Below, piece after piece: positions 1 to 9,287 of a DNA stretch of 64,000 nucleotides; the stretch's first letter is position 1, and each line of letters starts with the position of its first letter. The stretch covers positions 1,125,001 to 1,189,000 of the forward strand of contig NC_010602.1 in NCBI RefSeq assembly GCF_000017685.1. The letters are read 5' to 3'. The position numbers were made by a program, and so were the translations under genes. The stretch comes from Leptospira biflexa serovar Patoc strain 'Patoc 1 (Paris)' (GTDB lineage: Bacteria; Spirochaetota; Leptospiria; Leptospirales; Leptospiraceae). The notes beneath the pieces were generated by a model. The model was not told where the DNA came from, did no database searches, and saw only the letters and a program-made list of their open reading frames with translations.

Positions 1-1014
1 AAGATTATCTCCTTTAATAACAAATCCGTCGAATTCGTAAAAAAAGAGTTAGGTCATACATTATGTAACGGCGATTTTTTTCATGATTATTTAAGTGATA
101 AGCATAATGGAATTTTTGATCATCTTTTGAGAGCATTAGGAGGCGAAGAGTTCGGTTTTGAAGTTCAGTACAAACAATATGATAGGAGTGTAAGTTGGTA
201 TTATTTCACGATCAATCCCATCAAAAATAATATGAATCAATCGATTGGGGTTTTGCTATCTATCGAAAATATTTCAGAATTCAAAAAGGAAGAGATGCAA
301 CGTTTAAAGCTGACAAATGATTTCATTCAAAGAAATAAGGACCTCGAACAGTTTGCTTATATTGTATCTCATAATTTACGTGCGCCTGTTGCGAATATCA
401 TCGGTTTAGCAAGAGAGCTAAACGAAGATTCGTTAGAAGAAGAAAATCGTAAATTATTTGGGAAAGAATTGTCGGTAACTGTTTCAAAGTTAGATGACGT
501 GATTCGGGATTTAAATTTTATATTGCAAGTCAAACGTGAAGTTTTTGAAAATAAAGAAACTATTTTCTTCCAAAAACTATTATTTGAAATTTGGAATAGT
601 CTCGAGACTTTAGCTGAGAAAGAAAATGTAACACTTCAAACTGATTTTTCCGAATTAGAAAAGATTGAATCAACAAAAACATATCTTTATAGTATATTTT
701 ATAATTTGTTAACAAATAGTATAAAATATAGGCGCCCAGGTCAGCCTACTTTGATACAAGTGTCCAGTAAAAAGAAACAAGATTCCCTTTTACTGGTATT
801 TAAAGATAACGGAATGGGAATCGATTTGGAAAAGAAAGGCGACCAACTGTTTGGGATGTACAAAAGGTTTCATTTGAATACATCCATAGGAAAAGGAATG
901 GGTTTATTTATTACTAAGACTCAGGTGGAAGCCATCGGTGGAAATATTTCTGTTAAAAGTAATGTTAATATTGGAACCGAGTTTGTAATTGAATTGCCTT
1001 TATTGAATGAATGA
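1..1014 (+). CDS. Sensor histidine kinase, PAS + HisKA + HATPase (5' truncated by window)
   Basis: The frame is open from base 1 with no stop, so the gene begins outside the window; 337 codons are visible. The first ~90 residues look like the end of a PAS sensory domain. A HisKA helix follows, with the phospho-acceptor His (codon at 370-372) in the motif VSHNLRAP. The ATPase part has an N-box (NLLTNSIKYR), a G1 box (DNGMGID) and a G2 box (GKGMGLF). No membrane segment is visible, so this part is cytoplasmic. The single-domain response regulator 66 bp downstream on the same strand is a likely phosphorylation partner. Family and motifs are clear; the stimulus is unknown because most of the sensor lies upstream. 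Confidence 0.9.
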   Translation, partial: KIISFNNKSVEFVKKELGHTLCNGDFFHDYLSDKHNGIFDHLLRALGGEEFGFEVQYKQYDRSVSWYYFTINPIKNNMNQSIGVLLSIENISEFKKEEMQRLKLTNDFIQRNKDLEQFAYIVSHNLRAPVANIIGLARELNEDSLEEENRKLFGKELSVTVSKLDDVIRDLNFILQVKREVFENKETIFFQKLLFEIWNSLETLAEKENVTLQTDFSELEKIESTKTYLYSIFYNLLTNSIKYRRPGQPTLIQVSSKKKQDSLLLVFKDNGMGIDLEKKGDQLFGMYKRFHLNTSIGKGMGLFITKTQVEAIGGNISVKSNVNIGTEFVIELPLLNE

Positions 1015-1080
1015 ATACAATTGCGATATTAATCGAACCATATTTTTTACAAAATCAAATTCAGGGCGCACTAGAATAAC

Positions 1081-1497
1081 ATGAATTTTCCCAATCGTTT
1101 TTTGTTAGTTGATGATGATCCTGTAAACAATGTTTTAACCAAACTCACGATCAAAAGAACATTTAATAGTGTTGAAATCATAGATTTTACTGAGCCAGAT
1201 GAGGCATTGGCGTTTATTAAGGAGGAATGTGAAAATAGTCCGACCCCTAGTTTATTATTATTGGACATCAATATGCCTTCCTTATCTGGTTGGGAAGTCC
1301 TAGAACGACTTTCCGAAATTGAGGGCGCAGTTAAAAAATATTTTGTTATATTTATGCTTTCATCTTCCGTGGATCCTTCTGATCGAGACCGTGCACAGAA
1401 GAATCCCATAGTGACTGGTTATTTCGAAAAACCTTTGTTACAGGAACAATTATTAGAATTACCTCCCATGTTTCACTCAAACCTGGAAGAATCTTAG
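1081..1497 (+). CDS. Single-domain response regulator (CheY-like receiver)
   Basis: A 138-residue stand-alone receiver domain. The acidic pocket (DDD near residues 11-13), the phospho-acceptor Asp near residue 62 (LLLLDINMP) and the conserved Lys near the C terminus (YFEKPL) are all present, so it should be phosphorylatable. There is no output domain. It follows the histidine kinase by 66 bp and probably takes phosphate from it, acting by protein contact or in a phosphorelay. The ribosome-binding site upstream of the ATG is poor, which suggests coupling to the kinase transcript. Confidence 0.88.
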   Translation: MNFPNRFLLVDDDPVNNVLTKLTIKRTFNSVEIIDFTEPDEALAFIKEECENSPTPSLLLLDINMPSLSGWEVLERLSEIEGAVKKYFVIFMLSSSVDPSDRDRAQKNPIVTGYFEKPLLQEQLLELPPMFHSNLEES

Positions 1498-1629
1498 AAA
1501 CACTTTTCCCATAACAAATTTCCCGTTTTGATGAGTGAAATGTTCTCGCTGAAAATCTAAATTTTGTGAAGGTATTCGAGTCACGAGCATCGAAACTATC
1601 TGAAGCGTACAAACTTGATTATGAATGAG

Positions 1630-1735
1630 GAAACGGTAATCGTTTTTATGAGACATAATCCGGGTGCGAATTGACAAACCCCCACCCGAGTTCGGGAGGA
1701 GGGGAGTGGCTCGTGGGATGTGCCACTTTTTCCCC
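1630..1735. repeat. Dispersed intergenic repeat, copy 1
   Basis: Aligns without gaps to 3601-3706. About 83 of the first 94 bases match, and 42 bases (1668-1709 against 3639-3680) are identical. The left part carries a degenerate near-palindrome TTATGAGACATAA (1646-1658). The right part is G/C-rich and can fold on itself around CCCGA-gt-TCGGG. Its flanks are unlike those of copy 2, so the repeated unit is roughly this interval. Function unknown. Confidence 0.8.
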
Positions 1736-2052
1736 TAACACAATTCCAATCTTTGCGAAACCATCTTACTATTTCCTGAAATTTTTTTTTAAATAGTTCG
1801 TATTTGGGAGGAGGATTGGATTCCCTTAATTGAAAAGAAGGATCCTTTTCTCAAATTTAGATTCGAATCCATTGTAAATGGTCTTCCTGGAAATGGTTTG
1901 AGTTCATGGAAGGAAGAGGCATTTTTTTTGACGATCGATTGCCTATTTCATTTTCAGTGGAATGAATTTTGAAAATATATACGATCTATAGAAATACATT
2001 TATCATTTGTTTATGGTAGAAGATAAGAGATTCTTGGATTTAGTTGTTAGTA

Positions 2053-2100
2053 GATTCATTTGAGTTGATTTGAATCTATTTCCATTGGATCAAATGAATC
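2053..2100. promoter_or_regulatory. Inverted repeat upstream of adenylate cyclase
   Basis: GATTCATTTGA (2053-2063) and TCAAATGAATC (2090-2100) form a perfect 11-bp inverted repeat with a 26-base spacer. A second TGAATC (2071-2076) can pair with the same left arm, giving two mutually exclusive hairpins. It lies 69 bp before the cyclase start codon, so it could be an operator or a leader-RNA structure. No U-run follows the right arm, so it does not look like a terminator. Confidence 0.4.
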
Positions 2101-2168
2101 CGTGATTTTAAAAATTCGGTACAGACAAAGAGTTGGTTTTTTTGATCCTTACCAAGGCGGAGCATTGA

Positions 2169-3401
2169 ATGAAACAATCATTAGTTGAAGAAATATTAAT
2201 TGCCAGAGAAATGAAAAACGAAAAGACGGTGGCTCTTGTTCGATTTGTTTTATTTTCTGTCACATCCATAATGGATTTTGTATCTTATTTGGGTTGGATC
2301 AACTATACAATCGTGACTCCAAGCTTTATCACCGTAGCATTAGATTTTGTATTTTTATTGTTTGCAAGTATAGTGTTATTTATCGTAAATTTTTTACCTT
2401 ATCAACCGTATCTAAAATTTTTCACAATTACTTTGGATTATTTTATTATTGGGTTAATGATTTTTTTGGATCCGACGATCCAGAAAGGAAATGGTTTGAT
2501 ATACTTTATTGCTATGACTAGCGCAATTTTCGTTTACCAGTTCAACCAATTGAGACATTCAAAAACGGGAACAATCTACGGAGCTTTTTTAGCTTTTGTT
2601 TATTTTGTGGTAATCTCATTCGGTTTAGGGGAAGAGTATCCATTTGATATTTTGCCAATGATGATTGGACTCGCAATGATCCTAGGAGTTGGTTATGTGA
2701 CAACTGTTTCGAATATTGAAATGGTGAAAGAGGCCAATACAAAACAAATGATGGAAAGATATTTACCTTCCCAACTCGTAAGTGAATTTTACAAAAATAA
2801 AGTTCAGTTGGAACCTGGTGGAGAAAATAAGGAAGTCACCATACTTTTTTCCGATATTCGTTCCTTTACTAAATTTTCAGAACAAAGGACTGCAGAAGAG
2901 GTGGTTCTTTTCTTAAATGAATATTTGTCTCGAATGACCGATGTCATTTTTAAATTTAATGGAACTATAGATAAGTTTATCGGTGATGCGATAATGACTG
3001 TCTTTGGAGCTCCTTTTAAAAATGAGGATGATGCTCTTCAGGCCGTCAAAACAGCCGTGGAAATGATTCGTGAACTTACAAAATTAAATCAAAATATGGA
3101 TCTAGGAAGTGACGATTTAAAAGTTGGTATTGGGATTCACACAGGTGAGGCGATTGTGGGAAACATTGGATCCGATCGAAGATTGGATTACACCGTAATC
3201 GGTGATAATGTGAATTTAGCTTCGAGGATTGAGGGGTTAACAAAACATTACGGGTGTTCGATTCTTATATCGGATACAACCTATCTTCAAATTGAAGGAA
3301 AGTATGGAGATCCGGATGGGTTTGTTGTCCGAGAAATTGATCTAGTGGTCGTGAAAGGAAAATCGAAAGCCATCACGATCTATGAAGTCGTAGTTTTATA
3401 A
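2169..3401 (+). CDS. Membrane-bound class III adenylate cyclase
   Basis: A 410-residue protein predicted to convert ATP to cAMP. About six hydrophobic segments fill residues 25-185, followed by a short linker and a class III catalytic domain (~220-405). Metal-binding Asp229 (FSDIRSF) and Asp273 (KFIGDAIM) are present. The adenine-selecting pair Lys269/Asp340 (LDYTVIGD) and the transition-state residues Asn349/Arg353 (NLASR) are also present, so it should be an active adenylate rather than guanylate cyclase. The ATG has an AAGGCGGA ribosome-binding site about 8 bases upstream. It stands alone, with an inverted repeat in its upstream region. The N-terminal sensor is not a type I can name. The homologue at 58114 differs at the Asp340 position. 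Confidence 0.9.
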   Translation: MKQSLVEEILIAREMKNEKTVALVRFVLFSVTSIMDFVSYLGWINYTIVTPSFITVALDFVFLLFASIVLFIVNFLPYQPYLKFFTITLDYFIIGLMIFLDPTIQKGNGLIYFIAMTSAIFVYQFNQLRHSKTGTIYGAFLAFVYFVVISFGLGEEYPFDILPMMIGLAMILGVGYVTTVSNIEMVKEANTKQMMERYLPSQLVSEFYKNKVQLEPGGENKEVTILFSDIRSFTKFSEQRTAEEVVLFLNEYLSRMTDVIFKFNGTIDKFIGDAIMTVFGAPFKNEDDALQAVKTAVEMIRELTKLNQNMDLGSDDLKVGIGIHTGEAIVGNIGSDRRLDYTVIGDNVNLASRIEGLTKHYGCSILISDTTYLQIEGKYGDPDGFVVREIDLVVVKGKSKAITIYEVVVL

Positions 3402-3869
3402 TGTCGTAATCAAGTGAACATTAGCTGATACCAAAAACACTTGTAGTCGCAATAAAAATTCCAAAAATCTAAAACCTAAATTGATGCGAGTCATAGCTTT
3501 GTTCCTGAAAAATTTTTCGTCAAAGAAATGATTTCCCAGGAGTGGGCAAAATGTACGCGAGAATCGGATTTGGGGGCTCGTCCCAGTGGAGTTGCGAAAG
3601 GCAACGGCAATCAGCTTTATGTGACATAATGCAGATGAGAATTGACAAACCCCCACCCGAGTTCGGGAGGAGGGGAGTGGTTCGTGGGATGTGCGAATTC
3701 CCCCTATACACCATATCCACTCACTTCAATAGAAACTTTCTCAGATTCACAAATTAATTTCAAAAGAGTTCACATTTCGGGCATCGAGCTGAATTTTTCT
3801 TTTTTTGTGAGCGGGTAAACATTCAGATCTATCAGGATTCATTGGAATTTTGTATCCAGTTGTAATCTT
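3402..3869. other. Gene-free stretch with repeat copy 2
   Basis: A 468-bp gap between the converging cyclase and the broken diguanylate cyclase. Several short open frames overlap on both strands and run through the repeat; none has a ribosome-binding site or a protein-like composition. Apart from repeat copy 2 and T-rich sequence near 3795-3870, I see nothing else. Confidence 0.6.
3601..3706. repeat. Dispersed intergenic repeat, copy 2
   Basis: Partner of 1630-1735. It holds the undamaged near-palindrome TTATGTGACATAA (3617-3629), which recurs with the same GCTT(T) prefix at 47366-47378. The G/C-rich half can form a long imperfect hairpin: GAATT near 3638 pairs with AATTC near 3696, AAACCCCC with GGGG..GGTT, and CCCGA with TCGGG. 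Just upstream, GTTGC-gaaag-GCAAC near 3592-3606 is another small hairpin. An integron attC-like site, a small RNA or a protein-binding repeat are all possible; the sequence does not decide. Confidence 0.8.
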
Positions 3870-4976
3870 TTAAGAGGGAACATTTTTTTCCGAATAGATT
3901 TGGTTTCTCCCATTTCGTTTGGCTTCATATAAATATTGATCCGCTTGATTGATCACCACTTCTGGGTTGATCCCTTGTTCGTTGCATACAGAGATTCCTA
4001 CACTCGTGGAGCATTGGATTCGTTTATCTTTGGCATAAAAGGATAAGGAATGAAAGCTTGTTCGAATTTTTTCAGCGACGACGATCGCGCCGTCTAGGTC
4101 AGTATTTGGTAAGAGGACCAGGAATTCTTCTCCTCCCCATCGAGCAGGGAAGTCTTGTTTGCGTAGTGAAGTTTTGAGAACAGTTGCAAATTCAATTAAA
4201 ACCTGATCTCCAAATTCATGTCCATAAGTATCATTGATGGATTTAAATAGATCTAAATCAAATAGTAAGAATGCAATTGGATATGGACCTACACTTCTTT
4301 GTTTTCTTGCGAGTTCTATTTCTAAATTTGAAAAAAATGATCTACGATTGGAAATCCCAGTCAATGGATCTGTCATTGCGATCGCCAATAATTTTTGATT
4401 CACATCAGTTAATGAAGAAAACAATTTGGATACAATTTGGTTTACGATGAAGGCACTCCCACCTAACAAAATTGAAGAAATGAATATACTCATTAAAGTG
4501 GGTTTCACTGTAGGCATTAATATATTTACTGAAGGCAAAATTTCAAAATAAACCAAAAATCCCATCGCACTAAACAAAACAGTAGCAAGAAAAGCATTGT
4601 ATATTCCGTAGTTTCTATCGAGAGACATACTACTAAGTGCAATGGATCCAAGATATCCTAAAATGAAAAAAGAAGTAATATGTCCAGTTCCAAATGCAAG
4701 AACAGTTAACCATATCAGATCAAATGTAGCTGGCACATACCCACTCCACCAAATCTCCTCTTCAACTAACAGATCATAGTGAATTCACAAAAACCAAACA
4801 ATCGCAAACACTAGATGAATGGAGCCAATAGCGACTATCCAAGGCAATTGAAAATTGTAAAAGACTACTACCATCAACATAGTGTACATACAACGCGCTA
4901 AGTTTGCTGTTTGGAATTTCTCCGAAGGAGAATTGGATCTGATATTCAGTTTATGTTCTGAGTTTTTTATTTTCAT
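3870..4976 (-). pseudogene. Diguanylate cyclase (GGDEF) interrupted by one in-frame TGA
   Basis: Two open frames on the minus strand, 4788-4976 (63 codons) and 3870-4784, are in the same reading frame and separated only by a TGA at 4785-4787. Read through, they give one protein of about 368 residues: a cytoplasmic start, several membrane helices (about residues 30-185), then a GGDEF domain with DPLTGISNRR, a GGEEF active site and a normal C terminus (YLYEAKRNGRNQIY). Hydrophobic sequence continues smoothly across the stop, as expected for a recent nonsense change (for example TGG to TGA). The catalytic domain, which would make c-di-GMP, is intact. An internal GTG at 4736 with a GGAG about 7 bases upstream could still express a shortened membrane form of 288 residues. 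A sequencing error is also possible. Confidence 0.75.
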
Positions 4977-5475
4977 ATCTGATAGAATTAGGTTTTAGAA
5001 TTTAAGTATCAAAAATTGTGTCATTCAATGTGCTAAAAATGATCAACGTTCAAAAAATAAATTCCGACAGTTTTGATTTGTCCGTAGATTATGGACGAAT
5101 GTTTGGTTCAAAATAAACAGATCTCTTTAAAAATCTTTTGAAAATAGAAGCTGATTTTAGAAAAAATATGCATCTGAAAACTGAATATTTTTTAAGACAA
5201 AGTTTTCAATCAAAGTAGATTGGAAAACAAAACGTGACTTATCAAATGATGTTTCGGATGAAATAAAACGAGTCTTCTCGTTCGGATGTTTCACTTTGAT
5301 GGCTCTGAATGAGCGGACCAAAAAAACATGGGAATGGATCGTTCGAAAGAATTGACTGTGCGATAATGTTGCGATGGGTTCCATCTCCCAATTCAAATTC
5401 CATTAGAATGGAATCGATGGATTTTGAATTGAGAGAGATCGATTCTATGGCGTATCCCACATTTTTTAGTTTCCT
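4977..5475. other. Mostly gene-free stretch
   Basis: About 500 bp between the broken diguanylate cyclase and the chemotaxis receptor. It should contain the end of the receptor transcript. The only candidate gene is the small minus-strand frame at 5242-5460, described separately; other frames are shadows of one another. No clear terminator hairpin was seen. Confidence 0.5.
5242..5460 (-). CDS. Small hypothetical protein downstream of MCP (doubtful)
   Basis: A 72-codon frame starting with GTG 15 bases after the stop of the chemotaxis receptor, on the same strand, with AAAGGAAA about 9 bases before the start. The product is soluble-looking and matches no family I recognise. A second frame (5157-5396, minus) overlaps it, so at most one is coding. 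A frameshifted remnant of a single gene is an alternative. Included because of its position and ribosome-binding site only. Confidence 0.25.
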   Translation of the reverse strand: MGYAIESISLNSKSIDSILMEFELGDGTHRNIIAQSILSNDPFPCFFGPLIQSHQSETSEREDSFYFIRNII

Positions 5476-7380
5476 TTATTCTAATTTGAATCTAAATTGT
5501 TCCACTAAAACCATGAGATGTTCTGCTTGCCGGCTCATTTCATTTGCAGTGGCGGACAATTCTTCTGAGCTTGCCGCATTGTTTTGTGTACTTTCATTCA
5601 CTAATGTCATTGCATCTGTAATTTGCTGAACACCTACAGCTTGTTCTTTGGAAGAAAAAGAAATGTCTTGGACTAATTCTGCCGTTTTGCTTATCGAAGG
5701 TACAATTTGATTCAGCAGTTGACCGGCTTCTTCCGCCGTCACTAAACTTGCATTTGCTAGGTGGCTAATTTCTTTGGCAGCGGCTTGGCTTCTTTCTGCT
5801 AACTTTCCGACTTCAGAAGCAACAACAGCAAATCCCATTCCTTGTTCGCCAGCTCTTGCGGCTTCAATCGCCGCGTTTAATGCAAGTAGGTTTGTTTGCC
5901 CAGAGATTTCATTGATGATTCCAATTTTTTCGGCAATTTTTGACATTGCTAATACAGTTGCATTCACAGATTCTCCACCCTTGATTGCATCATTTGCAGA
6001 TTTTTTTGCAATATCATCGGTTACCTTTGTATTTTGGTTGGTTTGTGTGATGGATGCGGACATCTCTTCAACAGCGGCTGTTGTTTGTTCGATGCTTGAG
6101 GCTTGTTCGGATGTTGCCTCTGCCAAGGATAGTGAGGTGGAAGAGATTTGGCTGGATGCCTGCGAAATGACGACTGCCGAACTTCGAACTTCAGATAATG
6201 CTTGTGATAATTTTTCTAATGCATTATTTAAAGAGTTTGCCAAAGTTTCAAAATCACCTTGGTAATTTTGTGATACCCTTTGTGTTAAGTCTCCATCTGC
6301 CATTGCTACAAGTACATGGTTCACATCATCAATAATATTGGAGCTAGTTTTCGCCAAGAGGTTTACACTTTCTCCTAAATCTTTAGCAAATCCTTGTTTA
6401 TTATTTAATGAAACTCTCGTTTTTAAATTCCCTTTTCCGGCAGCATCAACCACTTGTTGGGTTTCGCTTATCATTAGTTTTAATCTTTCCACCATCCCTT
6501 TTATCGAATACAACATACTGATGTTATCTTTTGGTAAAGTTTGAATCGTTAAATTTAAATTTCCTGAAGCGACTTCAGTCACAATTGTATTGGCATATGC
6601 AGGTTCACCACCCAAATACTTAAACAATAATCGTAATTCATATCCCGCATACGTTAAAATACATAATGTGATGAATACAAATATGATCACGATCCAATTC
6701 CAAAAGTTTTGGCTGGATATTGCGTCATCAACCTTGGATTGAGTACGTTTGTCCAAAAGATCAAAAAATTCAGATACTGGTTTCATGATTTTTGCTTTGT
6801 TTTTGTGATATTCGTCATTATGCATTAAACGACGAGCTTCTTCTAAATTTGGTTTGTTTTTGATAGTAAATTTACCATTTGAATCGACATACAAACCTTT
6901 TACCATATTCATTGCAATGGTTTCTGTATTCACTAGGGCATCTGATTTTAATTTTGCTTCATCAAGTTTTGCCAATTCTTTTTCTGAAAATCCCTTCTCT
7001 TTCATTAAATCTAAAAGTGCGATTGTTTTGGAACTTGGACGAGGTGCTGGTTCTCCTGCCGCAACAAAATCCCAATAAATATTTTCGTATTGTGTGGGTC
7101 TAGGTTTGACTCCGTTTCGAATATCAAGAATATCGAAGTATTGTTTTTCCCATTTAGGATCGCCACCTGAGATTACGAAAGTTCTAGCAAGTCTAGTCAA
7201 GTCATCAGAACTTTGGCGTAATTCATCTGCTAACAAATAAGATTCATATCGAGAAATCGTAGCCTCTGCTACAACTTCCGAAGCTTTTCTTAATTGCATT
7301 GTAAAGATGACAAGTGATAACATTGCGATCGTTATCGTGATAAAAACTGTTCTAAATATAGAACGCATATTTTCTTTCAT
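5476..7380 (-). CDS. Methyl-accepting chemotaxis protein
   Basis: A 634-residue transmembrane chemoreceptor. Helix 1 lies at about residues 8-28, a helical periplasmic sensor at 30-225 and helix 2 at about 228-250. HAMP-like and linker segments follow, then a long coiled-coil signalling domain. The conserved hairpin tip is present near residue 515 ([20 protein letters not shown]), which binds CheA and CheW. Ala/Ser/Gln/Glu-rich stretches on both sides are the expected methylation regions. There is no C-terminal NWETF-type pentapeptide for CheR/CheB docking. The start ATG has AAAGGAAA about 6 bases upstream. The ligand cannot be predicted. No che genes are nearby, so this is an orphan receptor. 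Confidence 0.95.
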   Translation of the reverse strand: MKENMRSIFRTVFITITIAMLSLVIFTMQLRKASEVVAEATISRYESYLLADELRQSSDDLTRLARTFVISGGDPKWEKQYFDILDIRNGVKPRPTQYENIYWDFVAAGEPAPRPSSKTIALLDLMKEKGFSEKELAKLDEAKLKSDALVNTETIAMNMVKGLYVDSNGKFTIKNKPNLEEARRLMHNDEYHKNKAKIMKPVSEFFDLLDKRTQSKVDDAISSQNFWNWIVIIFVFITLCILTYAGYELRLLFKYLGGEPAYANTIVTEVASGNLNLTIQTLPKDNISMLYSIKGMVERLKLMISETQQVVDAAGKGNLKTRVSLNNKQGFAKDLGESVNLLAKTSSNIIDDVNHVLVAMADGDLTQRVSQNYQGDFETLANSLNNALEKLSQALSEVRSSAVVISQASSQISSTSLSLAEATSEQASSIEQTTAAVEEMSASITQTNQNTKVTDDIAKKSANDAIKGGESVNATVLAMSKIAEKIGIINEISGQTNLLALNAAIEAARAGEQGMGFAVVASEVGKLAERSQAAAKEISHLANASLVTAEEAGQLLNQIVPSISKTAELVQDISFSSKEQAVGVQQITDAMTLVNESTQNNAASSEELSATANEMSRQAEHLMVLVEQFRFKLE

Positions 7381-7429
7381 TTTTATTTCCTTTCTTATGT
7401 TTATATGATTAATGTTTGCAAGAATTGAC

Positions 7430-8593
7430 TTAGAATTTCATAGAATATCCAATTTGAACCACAAAGGTATTCTTTACAAAGTCTTGTTGTTGGTATCGAT
7501 AGATCAATTTTTGTCGCAAATCTCCATCGATGGGTAAATTTCTAATTGTATCGATATTGATTTGGTTTTCTAATCCGTATCGTTTTGAAGGATCAGTGAT
7601 TCTTTGGTCATTTTGATTGTTATCAGAATATGGAACACCAGTTTGTGGATTGAATATGGCATTGTCCCATAAGTATGTATCAGGTCGATAGATATGGATA
7701 CCTTTTACAAAAAATCCCCAAAAACTGAGTTTCAGGCTTGTGTTCACATCCGAGATTCCTCTTCGCTGTAGATCATAATCATTTACATATTGGTAACCGA
7801 TGTGAGTGGCTGGAGTGATGGAAACATTCTCCGATATTTCAAAAGGATGAGAGAATGATAAATTTGAATAAACACTCCCTGTTCCGTAACCATTAAATTC
7901 AGAAGTAAATTTATAGTATGTTGCAATCGTTGGGTTGATATATTTTAAGAAAGCAGTTCGCCAAATGAATGCATAGTCGGATGTTGCAAATCTTGAATTA
8001 TCACCAACGTTGATAAGAACATATAAACCTGTCGAAAAAGATCCAGCTCTGTTTTCCCAATTGAAATAAAACTCACCTAAAGCGGAGTCACCTAGTGCAT
8101 TTTTTTCAGGTCTTTTTTTGATTTGATTTGGATCGTAAGGCAAAGAACCGGTGTTGAGTGAATGGACTACTGTAGATGTTTGGTCAATTCCACCAGGTCT
8201 ATCTTGGTAGTAGTAGTCATTGTCTCTGTTTGTCCTACCTACCGTAGGATTGAAAAACATCATATTCGTGCTAAATCTTTTATCACCAGTATTGAAAGCG
8301 AGCTCAGTTGTCAAAAACCAAGCATCAGGTACGGATTTGTATTCTGTATTATTTCGCCTCGCGAGACGATCTCCATAAACACTGATCCCACGAAAATTAT
8401 TCTCGTTTGCCATATATTGAGTCAACACCACGACATGTTCCTTGGTTTCCTCTGCATCGTTAGCCAAATCTTCTTTAACGGTGACGACAGACTTTTTATT
8501 GTTTAGATTCGATTGTTGCGTGTTGTTTTTCGTTTTCGATTGGGCAAAAAGAAACCCACCTGAGAATAGGATGAAAAGTAAAATGGCTTTCAT
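7430..8593 (-). CDS. Predicted outer-membrane beta-barrel protein
   Basis: I place the start at the ATG at 8593, not the longer frame to 8659, because the protein then opens with a clean signal peptide ([18 protein letters not shown]). The 387-residue product has alternating polar/hydrophobic strands rich in Tyr, Phe and Asn and ends in Phe (YSMKF), the usual C-terminal signature of barrels inserted by BamA. It lies 49 bp upstream of the receptor gene on the same strand and may be co-transcribed with it. No specific porin or transporter family is recognised. A surface or transport role is inference from the architecture. Confidence 0.7.
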   Translation of the reverse strand: MKAILLFILFSGGFLFAQSKTKNNTQQSNLNNKKSVVTVKEDLANDAEETKEHVVVLTQYMANENNFRGISVYGDRLARRNNTEYKSVPDAWFLTTELAFNTGDKRFSTNMMFFNPTVGRTNRDNDYYYQDRPGGIDQTSTVVHSLNTGSLPYDPNQIKKRPEKNALGDSALGEFYFNWENRAGSFSTGLYVLINVGDNSRFATSDYAFIWRTAFLKYINPTIATYYKFTSEFNGYGTGSVYSNLSFSHPFEISENVSITPATHIGYQYVNDYDLQRRGISDVNTSLKLSFWGFFVKGIHIYRPDTYLWDNAIFNPQTGVPYSDNNQNDQRITDPSKRYGLENQINIDTIRNLPIDGDLRQKLIYRYQQQDFVKNTFVVQIGYSMKF

Positions 8594-9287
8594 GATGAAA
8601 ATTATGATTCCCTGTCTTGTTCGAATTTTTAAGGATGGGAACCGAACAATTCGTAACAATCCTTACAGATGCGTAACTTTAGTAGCACTATTTACTCCTG
8701 CAAGCAAAAATGTATGAATTCCCTTGTATTCGAAAATAATGTTATGATTGTGAATGCCGAGGGATTTGCGCTAGGATATCTACGGGTTCAGTGTTCTCTT
8801 TTGATACCTGCCAATCAGGTTTGGATTTTTTTACCAATGATTTTGGCAGTGGCTTTTCGACTTTGAATTGGATCACAGTGGAAGACCAATCGAATCCTGA
8901 GAGAGTTTTTATCTTATTTTTGAAGACATTCCCCTCCATTATAAAAAACGATAGGTGGTTTTTAGATGATCGAAACCCCACAGCCCTTTTCCCGAGATAA
9001 TAAAAGAAGGGAACACCACGACTTAATTTTTCTTCTAAGTTAGGTGAATAGACAATATTTGGTCACGTAAATTTCTAAGGATTGTTTGTTCTTGGATTGG
9101 TAGTTTCTGTAGATAAGCGAGGATTTCTATTGTTTGGTTCATCGTCGATCTCAATCTGGTAGAAAAAACTATGTTATTTGATGATTGCAAGCATATTCGC
9201 AAACATTCTTTTGGAACCAGGTAGGGTTCGAAAAAAAACTTCTTTTCCTTTACAAGATTCCAAAATGAATTTACGATTTCCACCGTA
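8594..9287. other. Long intergenic stretch with doubtful small minus-strand frames
   Basis: About 690 bp between the divergent barrel protein and the LytS-type kinase, so it must contain both promoters. Two minus-strand frames lie inside: 8742-8939 (listed separately) and 9035-9283 (82 codons, no ribosome-binding site, immediately next to the divergent kinase start). The second has a helical, Leu/Gln-rich C-terminal half but nothing recognisable. No repeats seen. Confidence 0.5.
8742..8939 (-). CDS. Small hypothetical protein (doubtful)
   Basis: A 65-codon frame from an ATG at 8939, ending at a TAA. Its composition (Lys, Ser, Pro, Val with ordinary codon choice) is more protein-like than most shadow frames here, but the only purine-rich stretch (GGAGGGG) lies within the frame rather than before the start. 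An overlapping plus-strand frame exists. No family recognised; it could be a gene remnant. Confidence 0.25.
   Translation of the reverse strand: MEGNVFKNKIKTLSGFDWSSTVIQFKVEKPLPKSLVKKSKPDWQVSKENTEPVDILAQIPRHSQS

Larger units (their letters stand above)
1498..2168. other. Gene-free stretch with repeat copy 1 and inverted repeats
   Basis: About 670 bp without a convincing gene; open frames here are short, overlap each other on opposite strands and lack ribosome-binding sites. It contains repeat copy 1 (1630-1735) and, nearer the adenylate cyclase, the inverted repeat at 2053-2100. The rest is AT-rich with T-runs and shows nothing I can name. Confidence 0.6.

Noticed and set aside
1071..1677. 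Minus-strand frames over the response regulator and repeat copy 1
   Set aside because: They mirror coding sequence on the other strand or run through the repeat, lack ribosome-binding sites and have unlikely compositions.
3601..3706. Integron attC site
   Set aside because: Hairpin half and direct-repeat arrangement are suggestive, but no consensus core sites were found and no integrase is in the window; kept as an unassigned repeat.
3396..3757. Overlapping short frames across repeat copy 2, some sharing an IMSHK-like stretch with a frame at 1477-1677
   Set aside because: The similarity comes from the shared DNA repeat, not from a protein; both strands are open and no start signals are present.
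4785..4787. TGA as selenocysteine codon
   Set aside because: It falls in a membrane helix region of a GGDEF protein, not at a redox site, and no selenocysteine machinery is visible; a nonsense change is simpler.
9035..9283. 82-codon minus-strand frame next to the LytS-type kinase
   Set aside because: No ribosome-binding site and it would occupy the kinase promoter region; mentioned only in the intergenic entry.
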